The translations under genes were made by a program, and so were the position numbers. The notes under the pieces are model-generated. The model saw only the letters and a program-made list of their open reading frames with translations, did not search any database and was not told where the DNA came from. From Gnetum montanum (lineage: Eukaryota > Streptophyta > Gnetopsida > Gnetales > Gnetaceae), in assembly GCA_015680685.1 (NCBI GenBank), contig MNCI01008366.1, positions 816,825 to 880,824 on the forward strand: DNA of 64,000 nucleotides. Reading direction: 5' to 3'. Of the stretch, positions 45,247 through 56,220 are shown piece after piece; position 1 is the stretch's first letter; each line of letters starts with the position of its first letter.

Positions 45247-48110
45247 ATGGCAGCCAAAACAAGGGAAAATGTGGACAAGAGGTGATACAATCCTAATCAA
45301 GGGACAAGCAGCCTAGAACTGGAAGGGTCCAATAGTCGAAACAACCCTAGGAGCAAGTAGTTGAAACACATGCAATAGGACCTCTTTAGGAGGATCTTGG
45401 ATTGGAATTTGTTCAATAGATTCCTAAAGTTGAAACAAAGCAATTCCACTAGGATGAGGCACCAGGACCAAGGCTAAACCTTTAGGTCACCTTGATGATG
45501 CCTTAGGCAAATCAAGGCTAAGAAGATTTGACGTTGAATTTTCTAAGAGCTGAAATTTGGTACCTTCTTGGACTTCATCCCAAAAGAAGTCAAAACTTAG
45601 TTGTAGAGTTCTCCCATGTGATTTATTCTCACCTCTAGTGGAGAATGGTATATGGGAGAAACATATCTCTTCTAAAATGATAGGCAAGTTGATGCCATTA
45701 TGAAAATCAAGGACATTAGTATGTCCTACTTGGTGGAGGCCATCTCTTAGGCCCTTGGGTTGCCAGAAACTAGGGCAACCTTAGTAGAAATCTCGACATG
45801 AGTAGACTCGGAGGTAAAGGAGTGGATGCAGTGATGCTATGGAGTTGACCACAAGAAATAAAGTGCACTCATAATGTTAGAGCAAGAATACTTCAAGATC
45901 ATGGCCTACCACCTTAATTCGATGGTGAGGCTAAGCAAAGTGATAGTCTTCTCTTCCCATGCATGCATTGCTTTGAATGGAAAATTTCCTGTCAATCTCC
46001 CATAGCTAATCTATCTTGAGATAGAAAAGAACTTCAAGGAAAATAAGTGTGGGAGAATAGCACTCCCCTTCCTGTGCCTAATTCAAAAATTATGCAAAAG
46101 AGAAGGAATAGCCCGCTATTCCAATGACACCCTCCAACATGCTCTCACTGCCTCTTGGGTAGAAATGATGAAAAACAAAGTGCTTTCCAAGACTCAAGAA
46201 TAGGAACAGGCACCACTACCACCCACTCATGAAACAATGCTAGAGGCTTGTGCTACCATGGAGTACATGCATAAACTACATGAGCAACTCCTACAACAAG
46301 AATAGGCAAGATTGAGTGGGGATCCATCCATCTACCAATCAACCCTAAGCCATCTAAATGAGGTCACTCATACCATTAGTTGGTTGTAGGACATGGCATC
46401 AATGTTTTCTACCCAATAAATGCAGGCATCTACATGCTCAAATCCTAGTGCTTGAGAGGTAACGATGTCCATTCCAAAACAACAACAATTTCCAAAGATC
46501 TTTGAAAATGTTCCTACCTTCTCAATGCACCTGGAGGAATGCAATGGGGCCACTTTCTTGGTGATGCAGAACAAAGGGTAGGAAATAGCAGTTGAGGTGG
46601 TAGCTGACCAAGTGGGCAAAGCACTCAATGTTCCAGTAGCATTTGTGCCAAATATTGCTGCACTTAGAGATGTGTAGACGTTTGTAGGAGTAGAAAGTGG
46701 GAGATTTAGTGTAGCCCAACATGAGAAATTGCTAGAACAACTAGCAGGAACTAGGTAATCAATTCCAGAGGTTTTTAACGTTTTGAATGATATCACTGCA
46801 ATCCAGTCAGCGTTGTTGGAAGCTAAGGGCAAGTACCTCATCACCAATGCCTAACTTGAGGTAGCCATAACTAAAAATCAATGCTTGGTTGCTGAAGTTA
46901 TAGAATTAAGAGCCTACATTGCTGATCCCATAATTCTCAGCTAGGCCAGAATAAGTGATGAAGCTTTTTTGTAGCTTTAGGAAAAACTTTAAGCAGTTGA
47001 GAATGCTAAGGAGACCATGGTCTTTGATGAGTCCATAACAATAGTAATGGCTTAAAACATTGAGAAGGACATATTAGAGCTCTGCAAGGAGAATGTAGTT
47101 CTGACCAAGGATAACTATTGCCTATGCAATGTTGAGCTTCAAAAAGAATAGATGGTTGAATACATGAGGTAACAACATGAGTAGCTTGCCAAGGTAACCA
47201 TGGACCTGAGAAGGTTGGTAGTAGAAAATCACAATCTCTCAATGGAGGTTTGTGCTCTTTGCCAAAAATTTATAATCAAAATCATTGCCTCAAAAAATGA
47301 GGCCCTTAAATTCAAAAGGATTAAGAACCATTATAGGGACTAGGTCAACCTTCAGAAAGAAATCAATGAAAAGCATATCCAATTGGCAAAAGCAAAAGTA
47401 AATGAGATCCTTAAGCAACTTCAACAACATGTGGTAGCCCATCTTTGATGGACTAAATGTGTACAACAAGGCAAAAATCCACCTCAAGGAGCTACAAATC
47501 GAGGGGATGATGGAAATCGAGGGGATGATGGAGTACATGGAGCTTTCCAACCTCTATTATGCAAACTTGGCAATGATGACTACCAGGAGGCCAAGGTCAA
47601 AACTGGAAAAGCAAGTGGCCAACTCATACCTATTGTATGAGGCCGAGTTCAAGCATCATAAGGATACAAAATAGAAGCTAGAAATTATCAATGTTGAACT
47701 CGATGTTCTCAGAGAACACTTCACTGATCAAAGATTAAAAGCTGAGAACCTAGCTCGAAGATTAAGTAACTACCAGGAGTTGCAAAATGTTGTCAAGGCA
47801 TTCGATGACTCAAATAATTCATAGCCTATTTTGTAAACACAAAGGAGTTGTTCCCTACAATGCCCTATTCATGGGATGTTCTCGTATCAGCCCACATTGT
47901 TGATGTTGTGTGAACCATGTATGATCTCCTGGAGTAAGGTGTAGAAAATGAAAGAATTGCTAGATGTTTTTTGTCTTCCACTAGTAGTCATCGTTGCAAT
48001 CAGGCAACCTCAACCACAATAGCCCCATGCACCAAAGGCAAGAGAAGGTCCTTCAACACCTTAGGAACCTCCACTACCTTGAATCGTTTGATTTTCTCCT
48101 TTTCTTCAAG
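45247..48110 (+). pseudogene. Env-position ORF of element B, broken
   Basis: Begins ATGGCAGCC right after the solo LTR's target duplication. It is colinear with 2041-4890 of element E. The plant transposon protein-like domain is at 45700-46190 (YHLNSMVRLSKV, then LPFLCLIQKLCK), followed by a long coiled-coil-like region at 46680-47860 (for example VYNKAKIHLKELQIEGMMEI near 47456). It is interrupted by many TAG stops and several frameshifts. A 15-bp in-frame duplication (ATCGAGGGGATGATG) occurs at 47500-47530. No transmembrane segment is evident. The function is unknown. Confidence 0.68.
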
Positions 48111-48333
48111 CTACTAGAGGTGTTTGTTGTTAGTTTTTGTAACAGTGTTCAATTTTGTTGTCCTAAACATCAATTTTTATAAAAGTCATAGATCCATACA
48201 CTTGGGCACTTAGCATTAGTTTGAGTCAGTGCATGTGTGTTAGTTAGTCAGTTAATAATTCCATACCTTTCCAGAATTTTGTAAAGAACTTGTTTGTCCT
48301 TTTGTTCACTTGAGGATGAATTTTCATTCAGTT
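48111..48333 (+). other. 3' untranslated spacer of element B
   Basis: T-rich sequence between the env-like ORF and the PPT. It contains the GAACTTG...GAGGATGA stretch also found before the PPT in A, C and E. Confidence 0.6.
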
Positions 48334-48342
48334 GTGGGGGTA
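48334..48342 (+). other. 3' polypurine tract of element B
   Basis: GTGGGGGTA directly before TGATGAGTTG. Confidence 0.87.
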
Positions 48343-49188
48343 TGATGAGTTGTGGTTGATTGTACCACATCAACACGATCTCGTCCATGCGTATGCATTA
48401 ATGCGATCTCGTTGACACTTGGTTTGATGCGTTAACGTATATGCATTGACACAATGTCTAGCCTTGCCTATATAAATGTGTGCACCTGTTGCATTATGGC
48501 ATTCATTCATTCATAGCTTAGCCAAACTCTTGTATTTTTTTTATTATTTTCTACATGCCCGCAATAGGAGTTGAGAGGTATATGGATCTTTATTCGAGCA
48601 CTGATGTACCTGGGCACTTTGGTGTGACAACAATAAAGATGAGCTTTCTTGATAAACCTTGCAGCACTTGGACTTTGCTCAATATTTCCTTAATGCATTT
48701 ATTATTCATGCAATTTATGTTCATGCACTTAATTAATTAATTAATAGTAAGTAATCAACATGCATAAGTATGATCATCTTAAGCATACATTAACACTTGG
48801 TAATCCCAATAGCACTTACACTTGGTAACCTAGTAGTGTTGCAACCTAGTAGTGTTGCAACGTGTTCATGATGTGTACAGCAGATGGGAACATATGCTTA
48901 TGTTAGGATTAGTTAAGGCATTAATTAGTTCTTAAATCAATTACAAATTTAATTACTTTATTTTCTACACTTAGGCAATTAAATGAAAAACATAAAAATG
49001 ATACAAATCATATGCCTTAGTTACACTTAACCATAGCCTTGAACCTCACAAGTAGAACTGGGAAGATAACAATTGCATCCTTGAAATTCACTACCTAGAT
49101 TAAGTGTATTAACAAGCTAAAGTCCACAAAATTTGACTGGATTGCTTAGTGAATGCTAGTGATTCATATGGTTGGACGTAGGGACTGC
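48343..49188 (+). mobile_element. 3' LTR of element B, last dozen bases missing
   Basis: Starts TGATGAGTTG. U3 of about 127 bp holds GCGTATGC, GTTAAC and TGCGATCTCGTTGACAC motifs, then the TATA box TATATAAATG near 48470-48477. It matches the 5' LTR pieces over their whole length, but after AGGGACTGC (49188) the expected TTGCTACTCATCA is replaced by a second copy of TAGTGAATGCTAGTGATTCA (first copy at 49147). Confidence 0.83.
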
Positions 49189-50449
49189 TAGTGAATGCTA
49201 GTGATTCATAAAGGTCAAATTTATAAAAAAATAATTCATATATTAAAATCCCCAAATCTTTAATTATGAATTTTAAGTAAAAGCCCCAAATCTCTTCCAA
49301 AGTTAGATCTTTTTTTGTCCTCAAATTTCATCGAAATTTAAGCTAATTTTCCATTGAAGTTTGATTTTAAGTACTTATTCAACATTGCACTTGCTATCAA
49401 AATCAAATTAGATGATATTTAAGTTTCTACCAAAACTATATATAGGTAACACAAGAAAGAACTGCAATAGCCTATTATCAAAAAGTTTGTAAAATTGACA
49501 TGAAATATTGAGCATAAGCAACTTTTAATTGTATTAAAAGTTGATTAGTTTCTAGAGGACTAATAAGAATGAGGTAGAACATTAACCTCAATCTAGATTT
49601 ACCATGCTTAGTCTAACTTTACTATCCTTGTTTGCAAATAAATCATGTTAGCATGAACTTGCAACAACTCCATGTAATGATGGAAAAAAAATACTTGGAT
49701 TAACATATTGTTTTATATGCTTTGTTAATATTTCTATGACCAACTTATTCTCAACTTGTCACAACAAAGCCAACAAGAGATTCTTAAGCCAAAGCCCTAG
49801 ATGCATAAAGGCTAGAGCCACTAGTTGAACGGCTTATTAAGCAAATATAGTCAATGATTTCACCTTCTCCCTTTCCTTTGTGATAATATCTAAACTAACA
49901 ATGTTAATGAATGACATTTCAGAAAAATCTTATGTGTCATTATAACAAGATTTATAATATTTCTCAAGTTTTTAAAAACTTGCATTTAAAATTTTGGAAA
50001 GTATTTGACATTTAAAATAAGGCAAAACCTGCAAAACCTCTTGCAAATACACACTATGATTTCAGGCACCTTCACCAGAGACCAATGATGTGGCAAATAA
50101 AGGGTTAACAGAGATCAGATCCTAAATAAATTGCTCCCTAACCACAGTTGTTGAGTGTCAGTTAAGTCTTCGGCTGAATAATTAGTTAGCCATAAATCAT
50201 TTAAAAATTGACACCAGTAAATGGTTAAAATTTCCTCACTTTATTTTTTAAAAAACTGTTGAACACCGCATTTTCTTGCGACAGTTCAGGAAATTACACA
50301 GAAGTAATAATATATTATAGCAAATTTACCCAAAAACTATGTTCTGTTAATGATTTTTAAACAAATCCATACACGTCCAATAAATCCAGCGGTGCACAGA
50401 CATAACCCATGGAACACCTGTCATGCTCTGGAAACGCTGCAAGCTTAGA
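49189..50449. other. AT-rich intergenic sequence
   Basis: Apart from the first 22 bases, a duplicate of 49147-49168, I see no genes, LTR ends or recognisable repeats. Confidence 0.5.
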
Positions 50450-52690
50450 GCCAGTCCCCCTCCATCATATTATTTAATTTAAACAAGAAAAATCAACCAA
50501 AAGAGCAGTCCACCTCCGCCATATTATATAATTTAAACAAGAAAAAACAACAAAAAGAACAGCAGAGCAGAAGCGTGTGCTGGCTGCCAAGCCTGTGATC
50601 AAAGCAATAGCGACAAATTTTCAATCATCGGGGATTCAGGGGCCCTCAGCCTTCAAGATTTAATGTATTGTCATTGGCAAGGGATATTCCTGTTCAGTCA
50701 CGACCTCAAGCTGGATGAGAAGCAAGACCCACAAAACGCTGAGTCCGTCCAGCAGCTGCTGTATGGTATTTCTATTTCCTTTTTTGAAATATGTCCTCTT
50801 CTGATTGTCACTGGGTTGGACTGTTGCAAGTTGCAAAAGATCAGACCATGCAGCGACCTGCTGTCAAAATTTGGATCTTCACGAGGATGGGACACCAACG
50901 GTGGCAGAGCTGCACAGACCAAGAAGACTGGCTCCAATTGCGCAATTTTTGATTGTTTGGAATTATCTACAAACGTCCAATCGTACAATTTTTGAAATTT
51001 TGGAATTGCCTAGAAAGTAGAGACATCCAAGGTCCTAAGCTCGAGTATGACATGATTCCCAACTGCGAAATTAGCACCAGATGCGCTGAGTAACACCAAT
51101 ATATGAATTAGTATGAGATGATTTTAAATCACAGCTCAATTCCCTTGCAAATCAGACGATTAGATTTGATACGTTTGTTGGACATGACTTATTCATTAAA
51201 AAAAATTCATGCATGGGATACAACAACTGTTTGATCTAAGTATATTTTTTAAGAAATTAATCAACTTTGACGCAGAACCGATGAAATCTGTGAAGGGCAA
51301 CTGATACATTGTTAAGAGATTGCACTGTGATGAAACATCTGATAGCTATGGAGAGTACTGTGGACCATGTAATGATGGGAGTGATTGATTATTCCTGAGG
51401 CAGTGGCCCTTTTGATAAATTGCTAAATGTGTAGGATATTTCTAAAGAATTTGAAAAATGGTAACATTCTGCAAATTGGGGAACAACCCATAAATTATGG
51501 TCCTGGCCGGAGATGCAGCTTCTCGTGTTACAGAATAGGATGATAAATTATTTAGCCCCTTCACCTCTCCACCATATTATATAATATAAAGAAGAATAAA
51601 AAAACAAAAAGAACAGTGCCTTAGCAGTCACACTAGAAGCTCGTGCTGGCTGCCCACACTGTGACCAGAGCAACAGCTTCAAATTTAAATCAATACGGGA
51701 AGATTCGGGAGCTTCAGCCTTCTACATTTAAGACATTATTATTGGCAAGGTAATATTCCTGATCATTCAGAGCCTCAAGTGGGATTACGAGCAGGACCCA
51801 CCCTGGAATTTGACAGGCGTATTTGGTAGGCTCCACAAAACACTGAATCCACTCAGCAGCTGCTGTATGGTATTTCATCGCCTGATTTCGCTGCATTCAG
51901 CAGCTTCTGTATGGTATTTCCTTTCCTGAATATGTCATCTCCTGGTTTCGCCGCGTTGGATTGTTGCAAGTTGCAAAAATCAGATCATACAGCGACCTGC
52001 TGCTTGCATCTTGTCATTGAAAATCTGTAACTTCACAAGAATAAGACAATCTGGAAATTCACGAGAATGGGACAGCAGCGGTGGTAAGCTGCACAGGACA
52101 GGAAAGATCGGTTCCAATTGCCCAATTTTTCGATTTTTTTGGAATTGCTTAAAAATATCCAATTGCACAACTTGTGACTTTTTAGAATTTGCACAGAAAC
52201 ATCCAATTTACTGAGGTAAAGTACGACATGATTCCCAACCGCGAAATTTACACCAGATGCGAGTAACCGCGGTATTTTAACAAATGGAAGAATCAAATCT
52301 ACAGACCCCAATATCTGACGTAGAATCTTTTAAATCGTACCTTCATTGGAATCCAAATCAGACGATTGAATTTTGTAAGTTTGTTGGACATGACTTACTC
52401 TTTTAACAAAAGATGGCATAAAACAATTGTTTAAGTAATCAACTTGGACAGAGAACCGGTGAAGACTCTGAAGGACAACTAATACATTGTTAAGATGTTG
52501 GGCTGTGATAAACAGAGAGATCTGATAGCTATGGTGAACCATGGGATGGACTAGGAATAAAATTTAAATGCTAAATGTGGAGGATATTTTTAAAGAATTG
52601 ACTGAAATGAGTAGAACCGGTCCTGTATCATTTGTTAAAAGGATTGCAACATTCTGGTAAGTGGTGAACAACTCAGAGATTATTTTGCTT
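50450..52690. repeat. Diverged tandem duplication of about 1.1 kb, content unknown
   Basis: Copy 1 (about 50500-51520) and copy 2 (about 51550-52690) share blocks in the same order: CCATATTATATAATNTAAA, GTGCTGGCTGCC, CAGCAGCTGCTGTATGGTAT, CAGCGACCTGCTG, TGGGACANCANCGGTGG, TCCAATTGC, CGAAATTNNCACCAGATGCG, GATAGCTATGG, and GTGNAGGATATTT. They differ by many substitutions and indels. Short frames in each copy are not conserved between copies, so I do not call a gene. It may be duplicated non-coding or pseudogene sequence. Confidence 0.75.
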
Positions 52691-53550
52691 GTTGGCGAAG
52701 AAGATTCTGGAGTTAGAGAGGAAGTTAAATTATTCAGCCACCACCTTCTTTTCGGTTTTCTTAATCGTTTTGCCTTAATTAAAAAAGGCAAGGGTTGTTT
52801 TGAGTTGTTGAAAGAATGTTTAGTGGACAGGAACATCCTCAATCAAAATCAAACCAACCACCGTGTAGATTATGACCGAATGTTACTGCAGCTTTGTCAG
52901 TCATTTTGCATGATTTCGGTACACACATGCAGTTGATTTATTCTTGTGTTGAAAGGAAGAACCTTTGGGTTTTCACATCAAACGATGATTGATAAGGACT
53001 CTTAACACAATTTGTTGAATCAATGAGTGCAGGGCGAAGTGCAGGAAACAGAATGGCAATTTGTTTCACTAATAACCCAAAAATAAAAATCTCTGTTGCA
53101 ATGTTTCAATGCTTTAAAGGCTTGTTCGTCTTTCAAAGAGTTGTGAACCAGGTAAGTTACTGTTTCTCATTAGAAAAGAACCAATGGAAATTACCGTTGT
53201 TACAAATTCTGAACTTAAACTTCAATTTTATAGGGGTTGTGTTGGTGTTTTGCCATCTCAACAAGTACAGCTGTTACAATTATCAGGAATGATTTTCCTC
53301 GGAAAATCTCAATCCCTTCCCAAAAGAGTCATGTTATAGCCTATATATAAATTTAACGATGATAATTTTAAAATATTTGTTTAAGTCCAGACATTTAAAG
53401 ATTATTTAGTGCTGCCTCATAAAGCTTAAGTCTAACGGCAAATATAAGACGCTAATTTTTGGTTCACAACACCACACATAATGCATAAATGATACCTTTA
53501 AACAAACAAGAAACACAAATATCGTTAAAAACAAACAAAATTTCTGGCAT
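52691..53550. other. Intergenic sequence downstream of the glutaredoxin gene
   Basis: Contains frames of up to 92 codons on both strands (for example 52661-52936 and 53023-53292) without any motif or homology I recognise. Left uncalled. Confidence 0.5.
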
Positions 53551-53591
53551 TTTATTTCATGAACAATAATGCTTTGACATTACTGTTTATT
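53551..53591 (-). terminator. Possible poly(A) signals of the glutaredoxin gene
   Basis: AATAAA occurs on the minus strand at 53586-53591 and again at 53551-53556, about 215 and 250 bases past the stop codon. Position is the only evidence. Confidence 0.4.
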
Positions 53592-53805
53592 GTTAGTCAG
53601 TCATATGATAGAAGACTACAGTTACACATCCTCTCATGTAGGTAAATTTTACAACTCGGAGCATCATGAGACCACCACCACAACAGCAGTGGCTTGCAAT
53701 GGTTACGCTAGTGATTGCTACGCTAAAGATTAAAGTAACTACTTCCAAAATGTCTCAGATAAACCCTTTCAGTCTACCGATGGCTATCTAGGGTACCAGA
53801 GACAT

Positions 53806-56141
53806 TTAGGCCACCAATTGCAGTTGATCAATCAATCTCTCTTCTTTACCAGGGGTTTCTTGGTACCAAGGAACCCTCAAGCCGCATGCTTCAAGTAGGG
53901 GAAGGAGTTCTCCTTTTCTGTGCAGCAACATCATATCTGGACAGAAGAAATGGAGAAAACAGGTATAAACTTGTTAATTCAGGTACTGCAAACTCCATTT
54001 AACAGAAAAGCAGTGATCCTAATTGATAAATACATTAGATCTGATAGCTTGACTCCACATAGACAACAGTACACATCACAGTCTTCTGTAAGAACAATGA
54101 TACCTATAAAATCAGGAAAAAAAGCTCTTGATAACTCTATTTACAGCAGTTAGGACTTGTCATTCTTGCAGTTCTGCTGTGCTAAATGCTATCGGATAAT
54201 TGGGATCAGGAGATGATAGGTACAACAATTTCTATTAAGGGGAGCCGAGGGACTTAGCATGGCATTCAAATTCCATTCACCACACAAAAGGAATCAGCTA
54301 AAAGACTACAACTAATCGAAGAATAAGAAAAATAAACCCATCATCTGGTTTTTTTCTATGATTCATCAAAAACTTAAGGAAAATATCAAATTCTCTTGGT
54401 ATCTGATCTACAGCCAGATGTTCTTTCAGAGACCTTTTGAACTGGTAGAACATGCTACTTTAACAATATTATAAGTATATAGCATATCTAGCATTAAAAA
54501 AACATAGAAAATATACTGATGCAGTTAAAAGCATGGAGAAATACAAACCACTGCATCCTCCGATGAACTTGCCACCTGGTAAACAAATAATCAGAAATCA
54601 TATTAAAAGAATGGTTAGGGGAAAGGAGTAAAATCTGCTACGAATAAATAGGATTTTAGTAATGAAAACAGCATGCAGAAACTCCCTACCGATAAAAATG
54701 TAAGGCACCGTTGATTGGCTAGTCAACCTCTTCAATGCGTTCCGAATTTGTTGTTGTATTGGCCCTGGGTGAAATTAACAAATGTGAGAAGATAAGAACA
54801 ATAACTGCAAATCACATAACCACTCAAAATTTTAATAAATTAACTTGGAAGCAGCATAGTCAATTGAAAAGATTTCTGGTCATAAACAAAGCGTACAACA
54901 AACATGCTTTGTTACAGCCTAAAGGGAGACATTTTAATCTAAGTTAGTTAACATCATATTCAATCAATGAATGATCCAACTTGCCTGTCCCCTGAACTTT
55001 GAGTATTACAACTGTGAAAATTATGTTATGGACACTTAAAAACTATAGCATAAGTCAGGGTAGGTCTTAAAGAATCCTTCTTACAAGTTCTGTGAATGCA
55101 TTGTTTTGCCATAAAAGTTACATACATCTGATGATCTTTAATCATTTTAAGATGGATCATTACATCGAAGCAGACAATAAAATTGAATTTACGAAAAAGG
55201 GTCAAACCATTAACAATAACAATGTCAAGTGGCACAGAGTCTCGGACGAACGCAGATCAAAACAATCGATCTCCCTGTTCCCCAAATCTTAATTCTCTTT
55301 AAAAAAAATTTACTATAGCCCATGTATTTTCGAATGCTGTGTTTCCTTACAAGCACTAGAATTTAATTTATTTCAATCTAGATTCCTCAAACAGCTAGGG
55401 GAAGCTGACTTATAGCCATCAATAGGGCAATTGGAAATGCAGAGTTCTTCTGGAATCGGAGCAGCTTACCAAGATCATTCAATTCAATCACCAGAACCTC
55501 CACTCCGAGGCGATCAAAAAGAGCCTTCGCCTTTATTCCATACCTGCACAGGCCACCCCCAACAAAAAAAACGCAGCAGCTGAGCACCATCCCAATTCCC
55601 CAAAAACCCACAACCAACAAGAAAAACCTCCAAAAATCCACCCCAACAACCACAGTTCCCAGATGCACAATTTGCGGAAATTCCATAAAACCCATCCAGA
55701 AATTCACGAAAAAAAAGTCCAAAACTTATAAAACCCATCCAGAAATTCAAGAAAAAACACTTACGGGCACCGAGATTTGGTGTACATGACAACAGGGTAA
55801 TCACTGACGGTGGCCCTGATGGAGGCAGCCATTCTAGACCCAGCAGAGACGAACTGCACAGCATTGGGGGGCTGCTGCTGTTGACGACGACAGAATGCTG
55901 AGAGGCTGCAACTGCTGCCGCCATTAACGGGATCACTGACAAGCACAGGCACAGAAACAGAAACAGGAGGAAAAATGTTGCAGCGCAGCGGAGATACAGA
56001 CTGCTGCTGAACTGAAACCGAAGAAGAATTTGTTGTTGCTGTAGTTCTAAGGGCCTGCCGTGAAGCAACTGGGGTTTCATGGATCCTCTGAAAATTCTGA
56101 GAGGAGGAGCAAGAACAGCAAGAGGAGGCCAGAGAAGCCAT
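53806..56141 (-). CDS. Plastid-type glutaredoxin with CPYG active site, five exons, 227 residues
   Basis: Exons on the minus strand: 56141-55765, 55543-55470, 54764-54690, 54575-54549 and 53936-53806. All four introns are GT-AG, and the exon lengths (377, 74, 75, 27, 131) sum to 228 codons with the phases matching. Residues 1 to about 105 are rich in Ser, Ala, Cys and Gln without acidic runs, as in a chloroplast transit peptide. The thioredoxin-fold domain follows: VVMYTKSRC with C125-P-Y-G128, the TVP motif with cis-Pro at 171, and GGKFIGGCSD (176-185). These bind and use glutathione, so the likely role is GSH-dependent reduction or deglutathionylation in the plastid. It resembles the GrxC5/GrxS12 group but has Gly where dithiol forms have the second Cys, and a 20-residue C-terminal tail (VPWYQETPGKEERLIDQLQL). 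Exon 4 is only 27 bp. The start is the first Met in a good context, 70 bp below a TATA box. Expression is unproven. Confidence 0.9.
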
Positions 56142-56210
56142 CTTGCACCGTAAAAACCAGGAGAGCAAGGAAGGCTAGGCCAGGCCAGCATGAGCGAGAA
56201 TTCACAGCCC

Positions 56211-56220
56211 CTATTTATGG
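56211..56220 (-). promoter_or_regulatory. TATA box of the glutaredoxin gene
   Basis: The minus strand reads CCATAAATAG, about 70 bp above the start codon, giving a 5' leader of about 40 bases. Confidence 0.6.

Larger units (their letters stand above)
17993..49188 (+). mobile_element. Element B: old Athila-like retrotransposon, split by four nested insertions
   Basis: Removing the inserts (A 18045-27853, reversed LTR 31295-32184, C 35818-42665, solo LTR 44482-45245) leaves about 13 kb in normal order: 5' LTR, PBS, gag, protease, RT, RNase H, integrase, spacer, env-like ORF, PPT, 3' LTR. The joins restore colinearity with the other copies. For example, the LTR halves at 18001-18044 and 27859-28322 match the uninterrupted 3' LTR at 48682-49188. 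The 5' LTR lacks its first part (it starts near 17993, in sequence equivalent to about 48674). The 3' LTR lacks the last dozen bases including CTCATCA. All ORFs are broken. Confidence 0.82.

Noticed and set aside
50663-52311. Short frames of 60-110 codons in the tandem duplication
   Set aside because: Not conserved between the two copies; no motif recognised.
52661-53292. Two plus-strand frames of about 90 codons near the glutaredoxin 3' side
   Set aside because: No recognisable domain, no flanking signals, and composition like the surrounding sequence.
54380-54470. Candidate last exon of the glutaredoxin near 54440 (minus strand)
   Set aside because: The frame after joining does not give the conserved Asp and C-terminal helix; the exon starting at 53936 does, with a good acceptor.
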